A stretch of DNA of 54,478 nucleotides from an uncultured Pelagibacteraceae bacterium (GTDB lineage: Bacteria > Pseudomonadota > Alphaproteobacteria > Pelagibacterales > Pelagibacteraceae). The notes under the pieces were generated by a model. That model was not told where the DNA came from and searched no databases. It saw only the letters and a program-made list of their open reading frames with translations. Made by a program: the position numbers and the translations under genes. Within the stretch, counting starts at the first letter, position 1. Each line of letters starts with the position of its first letter. The stretch covers positions 1-54,478 of the forward strand of contig CACANA010000002.1 in the NCBI GenBank assembly GCA_902533775.1. Direction: 5' to 3'. Positions 43,773 to 53,371 of this stretch are shown piece by piece.

Positions 43773-45808
43773 GAAATTTCGTTAATTATTGAGGCTCGAT
43801 CGTATAATTTTAATAATTTATTATATTTACTGAAATTATCACCTTTCATCTCTAATTTTTTTACTTCTGCCTCAGCAAGTAAGAATAAATCTTCATTTAA
43901 TATGGGATCAGCTAATCTAAAATTTTTAATTCCGCTTTGCTTAAATCCTAACAAATCCCCATATCCACGTAATTTCATGTCTTCCTCAGAGATTATAAAA
44001 CCGTCATCTGAACTTTTGAGAATGTTAATTCTTTTTTTTGCATTTTCACTTAGTGAGGATTTAAACATCAATATACAGTAAGATTGTTTACTACCACGTC
44101 CGACACGACCTCGTAACTGATGTAGTTGGGATAAACCATACTTATCAGCATTTTCAATAACAATTACGTTAGCATTAGGAAAATCAATTCCAACCTCAAT
44201 AACAGTGGTTGAAACCAATATATCTAACTTTCTATCTAAGAAATTATTTAAAATTTTGTTCCTTTCATCCTTATCAAGTGAACCATGAATTAATCCAATT
44301 CTATTCTTAAAATATTTTTCTAAATACTTAAATTTATTTACAACAGATTGTTGTTCAACTTTTTTCGATTCTTCTATCAAAGGACAAACCCAGAAAATTT
44401 GATTTTTATTAGAAATTTCTTTTTTAACAAATCTAATTATTTCAGATATTTTATCTTCTAACTTGCTATATGTTACTATTTTTTTTCTATTTTTTGGTTT
44501 TTCTTTAATTAAGGTTAAATCCATATCACCATAAACCGTCATCATCATTGTTCTTGGTATTGGAGTTGCAGACATGACCAGAACATCGCAGTTATTTCCA
44601 CCTTTTTCTGATAAATCTTTACGCTGACGAACACCAAACTTATGTTGCTCATCGATTATTATTAAACCGAGTTTATTATATTCAACTTTTTTTTGGAATA
44701 ACGCATGTGTTCCTATCAAAAAGTCTATTTTACCAAGTTTAAGATTTTCTAAAATTTTGTTTCTATCAGCATATTTTGACTTACCTGTTAACATTTCAAT
44801 TTTTACATTTTTAGGTAGATATTTTTTAGCAAAAGAAAAATGTTGCTTTGCTAGAATTTCAGTTGGCACCATAAAACTTGTTTGATATCCAGCATTTATA
44901 CAATTTACCGCAGCTATCATCGATACTATTGTTTTACCAGATCCAACATCTCCTTGTAAAAGTCTAAACATTCTACTTTTTGATTTAAGATCTTCGTTTA
45001 TTATTTTTATTGCTGCTTCTTGATCATTTGTTAATTTAAAATTTAAATCTTGTATCAATTTTTCCTTACAATCTTTAAAAATTTTTTGTGATTTCTTTAT
45101 TTTTTTTATTTTAGTTCTTATTTTTGAGGATAATAAAAAATGAGCAAACAATTCATCAAAAACTAACCTTTTATAATACTTAGATTTTAAAATTTCTTTT
45201 GTATCAAGACTGTGAATTTTTAGGATTGCATCTTTCCACTTAATATTATTAAATTTTTTCTTTATATCATCATTTAACCACTCATCTAAATCTGGTAATT
45301 CCTTTAAAACTTCATTAATTATATTATTATATTTATTAATCGTAAGACCATCTGTAAGACTATATTTATTTTTAGTCTCTAAGATATTTTCATTACTTTC
45401 TTTAACCTGAGTAGGATTAGTTATTTGATATTTATTTCTAAAAAAATTAATTTTTCCACTTATTATTATTTCAGTATTTAATGGTAAGATTTTTTTTATA
45501 TATCCTTCATATGAATTAAAAAAAACACAATCTATTTTTATATCATTACTTTGACATACAACTCGGTTGGGTAATTTTCTTATTCTAGGAAAATTATATT
45601 TTAAAGGTGTTAATTTAATTGTTTGTAACTTACCTATTTGTATATCACCAATATTCGTTACTTTGGAATTTTCAATTTTACTCGTCGGTAGATGCCACAA
45701 TAAATCAAAAATTGTATTTATATTTTTTCTTTTAAATAATTGGCTTGTTTTTTTCCCTATACCTTTAATATTCTGAATATTTGACAATAAATATTCGTGA
45801 TCATTCAT
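43769..45808 (-). CDS. recG: ATP-dependent DNA helicase RecG
   Basis: 679 residues: wedge/OB domain (about 1-240), helicase domains with LLQGDVGSGKTIVSMIA (motif I), IIDEQHKFGVRQR (DEQH box), VMSATPIPRTMMMTVYGD and QLRGRVGRGSKQSYC (motif VI). It remodels stalled replication forks and Holliday junctions. Confidence 0.95.
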   Translation of the reverse strand: MNDHEYLLSNIQNIKGIGKKTSQLFKRKNINTIFDLLWHLPTSKIENSKVTNIGDIQIGKLQTIKLTPLKYNFPRIRKLPNRVVCQSNDIKIDCVFFNSYEGYIKKILPLNTEIIISGKINFFRNKYQITNPTQVKESNENILETKNKYSLTDGLTINKYNNIINEVLKELPDLDEWLNDDIKKKFNNIKWKDAILKIHSLDTKEILKSKYYKRLVFDELFAHFLLSSKIRTKIKKIKKSQKIFKDCKEKLIQDLNFKLTNDQEAAIKIINEDLKSKSRMFRLLQGDVGSGKTIVSMIAAVNCINAGYQTSFMVPTEILAKQHFSFAKKYLPKNVKIEMLTGKSKYADRNKILENLKLGKIDFLIGTHALFQKKVEYNKLGLIIIDEQHKFGVRQRKDLSEKGGNNCDVLVMSATPIPRTMMMTVYGDMDLTLIKEKPKNRKKIVTYSKLEDKISEIIRFVKKEISNKNQIFWVCPLIEESKKVEQQSVVNKFKYLEKYFKNRIGLIHGSLDKDERNKILNNFLDRKLDILVSTTVIEVGIDFPNANVIVIENADKYGLSQLHQLRGRVGRGSKQSYCILMFKSSLSENAKKRINILKSSDDGFIISEEDMKLRGYGDLLGFKQSGIKNFRLADPILNEDLFLLAEAEVKKLEMKGDNFSKYNKLLKLYDRASIINEIS

Positions 45809-45834
45809 GATTTATATATATAAAGATTTAATTA

Positions 45835-46095
45835 ATGGATTCAAATAAACAAAATTTAATTAATAAAATTTTATACAGAGCTCAATATCGTGGAACTAAA
45901 GAAATGGATATATTTGTTTCTAAATTTGTTAATTCAATTATTGATAATCTCGATCATAAAGAATTAGTTTCTTTAGATAAGTTAATTAATTTTGATGACG
46001 AAACTTTAGTCAACTTAAGTTTAGGTAAAAATTCAAAAGACTTTGAAGATGAAGTTATCTTAAAAAAACTTATAGAATTTAAAAATAAATATTAG
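45835..46095 (+). CDS. sdhE: Succinate dehydrogenase assembly factor SdhE (DUF339)
   Basis: 86 residues with the RGxxE motif in ILYRAQYRGTKEMDIFVSKF, the surface that binds the flavoprotein to promote covalent FAD attachment. Small helical protein, typical length. Divergent from recG; its TAG stop directly touches the CCA end of the convergent tRNA-Ser. Confidence 0.9.
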   Translation: MDSNKQNLINKILYRAQYRGTKEMDIFVSKFVNSIIDNLDHKELVSLDKLINFDDETLVNLSLGKNSKDFEDEVILKKLIEFKNKY

Positions 46096-46185
46096 TGGCG
46101 GAGAGACTGGGATTCGAACCCAGGAAAGAGTTGCCCCTTTGCCGGTTTTCAAGACCGGTGCTTTCAACCGCTCAGCCATCTCTCC
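46096..46185 (-). tRNA. tRNA-Ser (anticodon TGA)
   Basis: 90 bases with encoded CCA and a long class II variable arm. Acceptor GGAGAGA/TCTCTCC, anticodon stem CCGGT/ACCGG with loop CTTGAAA (anticodon complement of 46149-46151), T loop GTTCGAATC. No gap to the sdhE stop codon. Confidence 0.96.
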
Positions 46186-46245
46186 TAATTTGTAATAATT
46201 AAAATTCTATATTTCATAAACAAAATAGTTTAATTGATCAATATA

Positions 46246-47130
46246 ATGTTAAGCAAAAATCAATTTAATAAAGGTATAATTTTAACAGCATTTGGTTCTT
46301 TCTGGTGGGGTTTTATTGGAGTTATATATTTTAAATATATTGCTTTTGCTGGCCACATTGAAGTTGTCCTACATCGAAGTGCGTGGACAACTGTTATGCT
46401 AATTTTAACAACAATCATTTTATCAAAGTGGAAAAAATTTAGCTCAGTTTTTAAAGATAAAAAAAAAATTATGATGCTTTTTTTATCTGGATTATTAATT
46501 TTTACAAATTGGGCTGTTTGGATTTATGCAATAGGGAATGATCAAGTTATAGATGCTAGTTTTGGATATTTTATAATGCCTATAATAAGTGTTTTTTTAG
46601 GTTATTTTTTTTTAAAAGAGGAATTAAGTTTCAAAACTAAAATTTCACTTTTAATCGTAACTATATCAATTTTGTATTTAGTAATATCTAGTTTCCAATC
46701 AATACCATGGGTTGGATTAATAGTAGCTTTAAGTTGGAGTTTTTATAATTTAGTAAGAAAAAAAATTGATGTAGACACAGATATTGGTTTATTAGTTGAA
46801 AGTTTATTTATTTTTCCAGCGGTAATATTTGCTTTTTATTTAATTGTACAAAATGATTTAAATGATTTTGATATATCGAATGTTAAATTAATGTTAATAT
46901 TCATGCTGGCAGGCCCTATGACCGTGATTCCTTTATATTTATATGTTAGAGGTGTCGAATTATGTGGTTTAGGTCCGACTGGCATGGTTTTTTATATAAC
47001 TCCAACTTTGCAATTCTTGTTGGGTTATTTCTTATATAATGAGGAATTAGATATACATAAATTAATCAGCTTTATTTTGATATGGATTGCTGTATCGATA
47101 TACCTAAAAGATTTGTATGAAAAAAATTAA
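46246..47130 (+). CDS. rarD: EamA/RarD family transporter
   Basis: 294 residues from the ATG at 46246; a TTG at 46234 is possible but has no ribosome site advantage. Ten predicted helices in two EamA halves, with the RarD-type N-terminus GIILTAFGSFWWGFIGVIYF and HRSAWT. RarD members are drug/metabolite superfamily permeases; the substrate is unknown. Overlaps mltB by 14 bases. Confidence 0.87.
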   Translation: MLSKNQFNKGIILTAFGSFWWGFIGVIYFKYIAFAGHIEVVLHRSAWTTVMLILTTIILSKWKKFSSVFKDKKKIMMLFLSGLLIFTNWAVWIYAIGNDQVIDASFGYFIMPIISVFLGYFFLKEELSFKTKISLLIVTISILYLVISSFQSIPWVGLIVALSWSFYNLVRKKIDVDTDIGLLVESLFIFPAVIFAFYLIVQNDLNDFDISNVKLMLIFMLAGPMTVIPLYLYVRGVELCGLGPTGMVFYITPTLQFLLGYFLYNEELDIHKLISFILIWIAVSIYLKDLYEKN

Positions 47131-48112
47131 ATTATTTATCATATCAATTTTAATTATTTTAAATTCTTCAACTCTAATTGCTGAAGATTTCAATGATTGG
47201 AAAGTTAAATTTAAAAAAAGAGCAATTAATGAAGGTATTAGTAAATCAACAGTTAATAATTTAATAGATAAAACAAAGTTTTTACCTGATGTAATAAAGT
47301 ATGACAGATATCAACCAGAATTCTATGAAGACACAAAGACATATATTTCAAAAAGAACATCGTCAAAAAAAGTAAAATTAGGAAAAATTATATTAAATAA
47401 AGAAAATAATATTATTAATAAAGTATCTTCTGAATACAAAGTAGATAAATATTTGCTATTAGCACTTATGGGAATTGAAACTAACTTTGGAAACTATTTA
47501 GGTAAAATGGATATTATTTCTTCACTTGCAACATTAAGCTTCGATCAAAGAAGAAGTGAATTTTTTACTAAAGAATTAATCACTCTTTTAAAATTAGTTG
47601 ACGCAAAAATTATAGATCCAAGTACATTATTTGGATCTTGGGCAGGTGCATTTGGTAATTTTCAATTTATGCCATCCACAATTAAAAATCATGCCATTGA
47701 CTATAATAAAGATGGATCAATTGATCTAAAAAATATTGAGGATTCTTTTGCATCTGCAGCTAACTATTTAAGTAATCTTGGATGGAATGATAATACACCG
47801 TGTTTTTATAGAATTAATCTAAATGAAAATGTTCCTGATAAATATTTAAATACATCAGCAAAAAAAATTAAACATGAGAGAAAAGTAAAATATTTAAAAA
47901 ATTATATAAATAATTCGTCTTTTTTGGACAAATATGACAATTTAACAGCAGCAATAGTTACCCCTGATGCTGAAATAGTTGAAAATGCAAATAAACTTAA
48001 ACCAGCATATATTATTTTTAATAATTATAAGCTAATCTTAAAGTGGAACAGGTCATTAAGATTTAGTTTAGCGGTATGCACATTAAAAAATAGTTTTGAA
48101 AATGAAACTTAA
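47117..48112 (+). CDS. mltB: Lytic murein transglycosylase (MltB family, SLT 3)
   Basis: 331 residues with a signal peptide (about 1-22, ILNSSTLIAE). Catalytic Glu in LMGIETNFGNYLGK, then TLSFDQRRSEFF, WAGAFGNFQFMPSTI and DYNKDGSIDL. It cleaves glycan strands in the periplasm. No lipobox is seen, so it is probably soluble. First of a cell-wall cluster mltB-rlpA-dac. Confidence 0.92.
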   Translation: MKKIKLFIISILIILNSSTLIAEDFNDWKVKFKKRAINEGISKSTVNNLIDKTKFLPDVIKYDRYQPEFYEDTKTYISKRTSSKKVKLGKIILNKENNIINKVSSEYKVDKYLLLALMGIETNFGNYLGKMDIISSLATLSFDQRRSEFFTKELITLLKLVDAKIIDPSTLFGSWAGAFGNFQFMPSTIKNHAIDYNKDGSIDLKNIEDSFASAANYLSNLGWNDNTPCFYRINLNENVPDKYLNTSAKKIKHERKVKYLKNYINNSSFLDKYDNLTAAIVTPDAEIVENANKLKPAYIIFNNYKLILKWNRSLRFSLAVCTLKNSFENET

Positions 48113-48854
48113 GATAATAATTTTTTTAGCAATAATTTTAACATCATGTGAAACTACTAGTAAAAAAGTAATCACGAATAAAGATTTCAAAAATTATTCA
48201 AATGATGGATTTGCTCTCATATATAATAATGATATTTTCATAAAACGAATAGTTTCAAAAAAAATAGATCAAAGATCATTAATTATTTTCAATAATAAAC
48301 TTAAAAAAGGTACAGATATAAAAATAACAAATTTGTTAAATGAAAAGTATTTGATTGCTAAAGTAGGAAAAAATTCAAAATATCCAATTTTTTATAATTC
48401 AGTAATTTCTGAAAGGATTGCAAATGAACTTGATATTGATCCTGATCAACCCTATGTACGTGTAGAAACAATAAATTCTAGTAATACTTTTGTTGCAAAT
48501 AAAGCTAAAACATTTGATGAGGAAAAAAAAGTAGCTAATAAAGCTCCAGTAGACAGTATTTCAATCCAAAATATATCTATTGAAAAAGATAATAATACAA
48601 AAGTTAAAAAGGTAAAAAATACAAAATTTGAATTTATAATTAAATTTGCCGATTTATTTTTTGAAGAATCTGCAATTACATTGAAAAAAAGACTTGAGGA
48701 TGAATACAATTTAAAAGACATAAATATCAAAAAAATGTCTAAAAATTTATATAGGGTTTATAAGGGTCCTTTTTATAATTTAGGATCAATTAAAAATGTA
48801 TATAATGAGTTAGCTAATATAAATTTTGAAAATATTGAATTAATTAAATTATGA
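48102..48854 (+). CDS. Divergent RlpA-like lipoprotein with C-terminal SPOR domain
   Basis: 250 residues from the ATG at 48102 (a TTG two codons upstream is less likely). Lipobox LTSC (Cys16). The middle (about 35-125) follows the RlpA double-psi barrel layout, with KLKKGTDIKITNLLNEKYLIAKV and the VRVETI end, but the catalytic segment that normally reads NDRGP is GKNSKYP and the barrel His is missing. Residues about 170-250 form a SPOR-like domain ending YRVYKGPF and IELIKL. Active RlpA cuts denuded glycans at septa; this copy is probably non-catalytic. Position between mltB and dac supports the identity. Confidence 0.75.
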   Translation: MKLKIIIFLAIILTSCETTSKKVITNKDFKNYSNDGFALIYNNDIFIKRIVSKKIDQRSLIIFNNKLKKGTDIKITNLLNEKYLIAKVGKNSKYPIFYNSVISERIANELDIDPDQPYVRVETINSSNTFVANKAKTFDEEKKVANKAPVDSISIQNISIEKDNNTKVKKVKNTKFEFIIKFADLFFEESAITLKKRLEDEYNLKDINIKKMSKNLYRVYKGPFYNLGSIKNVYNELANINFENIELIKL

Positions 48855-50005
48855 AAATAAAAGCATTATTAAGTTTTGTCTTATCATTTTTAATTATAAC
48901 TAATATTTCTTATGCAAAATTTAACATAAATGCACGGACTGCAATTTTACAAGACTATTTATCTGGTGAAATTTTATATGAAAAAAATCCTGATGAGAAA
49001 ATATTTCCTGCTTCTATGACAAAAATAATGACTTCAATCGTTGCTTTTGATTTATTGAAAAGTGGCGAAATAACTTTAGATGAAAAATTCATTGTTTCTG
49101 AAAATGCTTGGAGATTATCCTCATCTGGTTATTCATCAATGTTTATAATGGTTGGAGATGAAGTTTCGGTAGAAGATTTATTATTAGGAATAATTGTTGC
49201 TTCAGGTAATGATGCGTGTGTAGCATTAGCAGAAGGTATTGCTGGATCAGAAGATGAGTTTGCATTGCTAATGACTGAGAAAGCTCAGGAAATTGGAATG
49301 GAAAATACAAATTTTTCAAATTCATCAGGGATTAATGATGATAATAATTATTCAACCGTTAGAGATATTTTAATTATGTCTAATTATTTAATCAAAGAAC
49401 ATCCTAAATATTATGAGTATTTTAAAATTAAAGAATTTACTTGGAGTAGAACGGGCGGGGATCCAATTACACAAGGAAATAGAAACCCATTATTATATAA
49501 AAATATGGGTGTAGATGGAATTAAAACAGGCTACCTTGGTTCAGAAAAATATTCACTTGCATCGTCTATATTAAGAAAAGAAAGAAGATTAATAGCTGTT
49601 GCAAGTGGTTTTGAAACTAAAAATTCTAGATCAAAACAATCACAAAAATTGTTAACATGGGGAATTACAAATTTTGATACAATAAAAATAAGTAATGATA
49701 ACGAATATCTTTATGAACTAGATGTTTGGCAGGGAAATAAGAAAAAAGTAAAAGTTAATACAAAAGACACAATTTATAAGACCATTCCAAAAGCTAAAAA
49801 AAAATATATGAAAGTGAAGATTGTTTATGACGGTCCTATTCAAGCACCTATTAAAAAGGGAGAAAAATTAGCAGAAATAAAAGTATTATATAAAGATGAA
49901 GTTATATCTAATCATGACTTATTTTCTACAGAAAATATCAAACAACAAAATGCAATATCAAGGTTGATAACTTCTATCAATTTTTTGATATGGGGCGATG
50001 TCTAA
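48851..50005 (+). CDS. dacA: D-alanyl-D-alanine carboxypeptidase (penicillin-binding protein 5/6 type)
   Basis: 384 residues with a signal peptide (1-22). Active-site triads: SMTK (nucleophile Ser in PASMTKIM), SGN in ASGNDACVALAEG and KTG in VDGIKTGYLG. The C-terminal domain (about 270-365) and a final hydrophobic segment (SRLITSINFLIWG) act as membrane anchor. It trims pentapeptides in peptidoglycan. Overlaps both neighbours by a few bases. Confidence 0.93.
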   Translation: MKIKALLSFVLSFLIITNISYAKFNINARTAILQDYLSGEILYEKNPDEKIFPASMTKIMTSIVAFDLLKSGEITLDEKFIVSENAWRLSSSGYSSMFIMVGDEVSVEDLLLGIIVASGNDACVALAEGIAGSEDEFALLMTEKAQEIGMENTNFSNSSGINDDNNYSTVRDILIMSNYLIKEHPKYYEYFKIKEFTWSRTGGDPITQGNRNPLLYKNMGVDGIKTGYLGSEKYSLASSILRKERRLIAVASGFETKNSRSKQSQKLLTWGITNFDTIKISNDNEYLYELDVWQGNKKKVKVNTKDTIYKTIPKAKKKYMKVKIVYDGPIQAPIKKGEKLAEIKVLYKDEVISNHDLFSTENIKQQNAISRLITSINFLIWGDV

Positions 50006-50612
50006 ATATCCAATTATTATATTTGAAGGCATTGAGGCCTCGGGAAAAACTACAAATTTTAAAATTGCTGCAAATTATTTAAAAAAGCGTAGAAAAAGTT
50101 TTATAAAATTAAGAGAGCCTGGTGGTTCAATTTTTTCAGAAAAAATAAGAAAATTGATTTTAAATAAGAAACTAAATTTAAATAATAAAACTGATTTATT
50201 ACTATTTTATGCTGGAAGATCAGAAAATTTTGAGAAAATTATTAAAAAAAATTATAAAAAAAAAATAATACTAATTGATCGTTTTACAGATTCTACTATT
50301 GCGTATCAACATTATGGAATGAAAATTGATCTAAAGGTAATTAAAACGCTGAATAAGTTTATAATTGGAAATTTTAATCCTAATATAGTTTTTTTAAGTA
50401 CTGTAAATTCAAAAAATTTACAAAAAAGGCTTAGAAATAGATCTAACTTAAATAGATATGATAAATTTAAACTTAAATTTTATAACAAAGTTCAGAACGG
50501 GTATGAAAAAATATCAAGCAATAAGAGCAAATATATTAAAATTAATTCAAACACTAATACAATTAACGAAGTAAAAAAAATCATAATAAATAAACTTGAG
50601 AAAATAATATAA
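49998..50612 (+). CDS. tmk: Thymidylate kinase
   Basis: 204 residues. P-loop FEGIEASGKTTN, REPGGS (dTMP contact) and DRFTDSTIAYQHYG, all Tmk signatures. It phosphorylates dTMP. Very A+T-rich with a Lys/Asn-rich C-terminus. Ends directly before holB. Confidence 0.92.
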   Translation: MSKYPIIIFEGIEASGKTTNFKIAANYLKKRRKSFIKLREPGGSIFSEKIRKLILNKKLNLNNKTDLLLFYAGRSENFEKIIKKNYKKKIILIDRFTDSTIAYQHYGMKIDLKVIKTLNKFIIGNFNPNIVFLSTVNSKNLQKRLRNRSNLNRYDKFKLKFYNKVQNGYEKISSNKSKYIKINSNTNTINEVKKIIINKLEKII

Positions 50613-51482
50613 ATGTCTGATTATAAATTAATAGGACATGAAACGTATTTAGAAAAATTTGTAACACTTTATGAAAATAACGAACTTCCAAATAAAATTT
50701 TATTATCTGGGAAGAAAGGTATTGGAAAATCATTACTTGCAGAAAAATTTTTATATAAAATTTTTAATTCTAATAACGATAATGCGCTAATAAAAAACAA
50801 ATCCCATCCTAATGTTTTAAATATAAAAAAAAATAATGATAAAAAAAATATAGAAATTGATCAAATTAGAGAAATCATAAAGTTCACAAATCAATCCTCC
50901 TTTAATAATAAATCAAGATTTATAATCCTCGACGATGTCGAATTTTTAAATATTAATTCATCAAATGCTTTATTAAAAAATTTAGAAGAACCAAATGAAA
51001 ATGTTTTTTTTATTTTAATTTTTAATTCAGAGAAATTTTTAATAGACACAATAAAATCACGATGTATAGAATTTAAATTAAGTCTATCTAATGAGAATAC
51101 CAGATTGATTGTCAATAATTACTTTAATGAAAATATTTATGACCAAATAAATTCAAATTTGATAAATTATTACTCAACACCTTTTTTTTTAATATCCTTA
51201 ATAAACTATATGAATGAATTTGAATTATCAGTATCTGAAACCACTGTCGATGATTTATTAGTTAATTTAATTAATAATAAGCACTATATTAAACAAGATT
51301 TTATAAGAGATAATTTAAATATGATTATTGAATTATTTTTTTATAAACATATAAACATAACAAAAAAATTGCCATTTAAAGTTAAAGAATATTATTATTC
51401 AAAATTATCTAATGTAAAAAAATTTAATCTTGATTATGAAACTTTTTTTTTAGAATTTAAGGATAAATTATTAAGTGAATAA
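50613..51482 (+). CDS. holB: DNA polymerase III delta' subunit
   Basis: 289 residues. AAA+ clamp-loader fold with SGKKGIGKSLLAEKFL (P-loop), IDQIREIIKFTNQSS, IILDDVEFLN and NALLKNLEEPNENVFFIL, then sensor IKSRCIEFKL. The cysteine zinc module of the E. coli protein is absent (HPNVLNIKK at that place), as in many alphaproteobacteria. Position after tmk is standard. Confidence 0.88.
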   Translation: MSDYKLIGHETYLEKFVTLYENNELPNKILLSGKKGIGKSLLAEKFLYKIFNSNNDNALIKNKSHPNVLNIKKNNDKKNIEIDQIREIIKFTNQSSFNNKSRFIILDDVEFLNINSSNALLKNLEEPNENVFFILIFNSEKFLIDTIKSRCIEFKLSLSNENTRLIVNNYFNENIYDQINSNLINYYSTPFFLISLINYMNEFELSVSETTVDDLLVNLINNKHYIKQDFIRDNLNMIIELFFYKHINITKKLPFKVKEYYYSKLSNVKKFNLDYETFFLEFKDKLLSE

Positions 51483-52587
51483 AAATTATTATATAACAAC
51501 ACCAATTTACTATCCTTCTGCTAAACCTCATATGGGACATGCATATTCAAGTATAATTGCTGATTTTTTTGCACGTTTCAAAAAAATTGATGGTTTTAAT
51601 GTCTATTTTTTAACAGGAACAGATGAGCATGGTTTAAAAATACAAAGATCCGCTGAAAAGTTAAATAAGGATCCAAAATCTTTTTGTGACGAAATAAGTA
51701 AAACATTTGAGGATTTAACTAAAACATTAAACTTATCAAATACTGATTTTATAAGAACTACAGAAGATAGACATAAGGTATCTGTACAAAATTTATGGAA
51801 TATCCTTGAAAAAAACAAGCAAATTTTTTTGTCTAAATATTCTGGTTGGTATTCTGTATCAGACGAGGCTTTTTATAATGAAGATGAAGTTGTGGAAAAA
51901 GATGGTTTAAAAGTTGCTAAATCATCTGGTTCAGCTGTTGAGTGGGTTGAAGAAGAGTCTTTTTTTTTTAAACTTTCAGAATGGGAAAAACCGTTATTAG
52001 ATTTTTATGAAAAAAATAAAAATTTTATATTGCCTGAAAGTAGAAGAAATGAAGTAATTAGCTTTGTCAAAAGTGGCTTAAAAGACTTATCTGTTAGTAG
52101 AAAAACATTTTCATGGGGTGTAAAAGTACCTAGTGATGAAAATCATGTCGTTTATGTATGGTTAGATGCATTAACAAATTATTTAAGTTCTTTAAAATAT
52201 CCCGATGAAAATAATGAATTATATAAAAGTTTTTGGCCAGCAGATTTACATATTATTGGTAAAGACATATTAAGATTTCATGCTATTTATTGGCCAGCAT
52301 TCTTATTGGCTGCAAAAATAGAACCGCCAAAAAGGGTATACGGACATGGATGGATACTCTCTGGTGATGAAAAAATGTCAAAATCAAAAGGAAATATTTT
52401 AGATCCATTAGAAATAATAAATGTTTATGGTTTAGATCCATTAAGATATTATTTACTTAAAGAAGTTTCTTTTGGTAATGATGGAAATATTTCAGAGGAA
52501 AAACTAGAAAATTGTATTAATAGTGATTTAGCAAATAATTTTGGAAACTTATGTCAAAGAGTACTTTCTTTTGCTGAAAAAAATTGA
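51475..52587 (+). pseudogene. metG: Methionyl-tRNA synthetase, N-terminal two thirds only
   Basis: 370 residues from a GTG overlapping holB. Catalytic domain complete: TTPIYYPSAKPHMGHAYSSI (HIGH-type), TGTDEHGLKI, WLDALTNYLSS and GDEKMSKSKGN (KMSKS). It follows the family up to NFGNLCQRVLSFAEKN, where a TGA ends it; full-length relatives have about 140 more residues of anticodon-binding domain. That missing part is found inverted at 54129-54478. The break is at about 52584-52590. Either the gene is cut by an inversion or this is a chimeric join. Confidence 0.85.
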
Positions 52588-52594
52588 AGAAATA

Positions 52595-53371
52595 CTATAG
52601 TTCAACAGTTAAACCATCATGTGCTGGTATGACATTTTTTGGTATAACTTTCTTTAACTGGTTATAATCTAAGACTGGTGAAAGATTTGAAAGAATAGCA
52701 TTTTTTGGTTTAAATTTTTTGATGAAGTATAAAGATTTTTCTAAATTAAAGTGTGATGGATGAAAATTGTACCAAAGACAATCAATTATCAAATACTTAA
52801 GATTTTTAAAATAAAAATAATCTTTTTTGTAAATATCACTTACATCAGTAATGTATGCAAGTTTTTTGTCAATTATAAAACAATTAGATTTGACTGAACC
52901 ATGCTGAACAACAATCGATTTAAATTTTAAATTTTTATTTTTATGTTTAATAAACGAATTTTTTTTTAATTTATTTAATTTTAACGTTGCAGGGTATTCT
53001 CTAGAGAAACTTTTAAAACAATATGAAAAACTTTGTTTTAAAAGTTTAGATGTTTCATTATCAGCATAAACATTAACTTGTTTTCTACTATTAATAAAAA
53101 AAGATCTCAAATCATTTATTCCGTGGGTTTGATCAGCATGCATATGTGAGTAGAATACTTTATCAATTTTCTTAATTTTATGACGTAGTAACTGTTGTCT
53201 TAAGTCAGGAGATGTATCAATTAAAATATTTTCATCAGTTGTTTTAATAAGTGCAGAACACCTTGTTCTATAGTTTTTCTTATTTTTGGGATCACAATTT
53301 CCAAAAAATCCATCAGGTCTTGGTACACCCATAGAACTTCCACAACCTAATATTATAAATTTTATACTCAT
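52595..53371 (-). CDS. MBL-fold metallo-hydrolase (PhnP-like)
   Basis: 258 residues. ILGCGSSMGVPRPDGFFGNCD at the start, metal site YSHMHADQTHGIND, further ligands in HGSVKSN, ITDVSDIY (Asp) and IPAHDG. Related to cyclic-phosphate phosphodiesterase PhnP, and in alphaproteobacteria it normally lies after tatD downstream of metG. Here it is on the opposite strand to metG-N and its stop is seven bases from the metG-N stop. Substrate unknown. Confidence 0.87.
   Translation of the reverse strand: MSIKFIILGCGSSMGVPRPDGFFGNCDPKNKKNYRTRCSALIKTTDENILIDTSPDLRQQLLRHKIKKIDKVFYSHMHADQTHGINDLRSFFINSRKQVNVYADNETSKLLKQSFSYCFKSFSREYPATLKLNKLKKNSFIKHKNKNLKFKSIVVQHGSVKSNCFIIDKKLAYITDVSDIYKKDYFYFKNLKYLIIDCLWYNFHPSHFNLEKSLYFIKKFKPKNAILSNLSPVLDYNQLKKVIPKNVIPAHDGLTVEL

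Noticed and set aside
44370..45808. Open frames on the plus strand inside recG
   Set aside because: They lie wholly inside a well-supported helicase gene and have no start signals or recognisable product.
52588..52594. A simple frameshift or nonsense mutation as the cause of the short metG
   Set aside because: No reading frame after 52587 on the plus strand continues MetRS; the missing domain lies inverted at the right edge, so a rearrangement or join is required.
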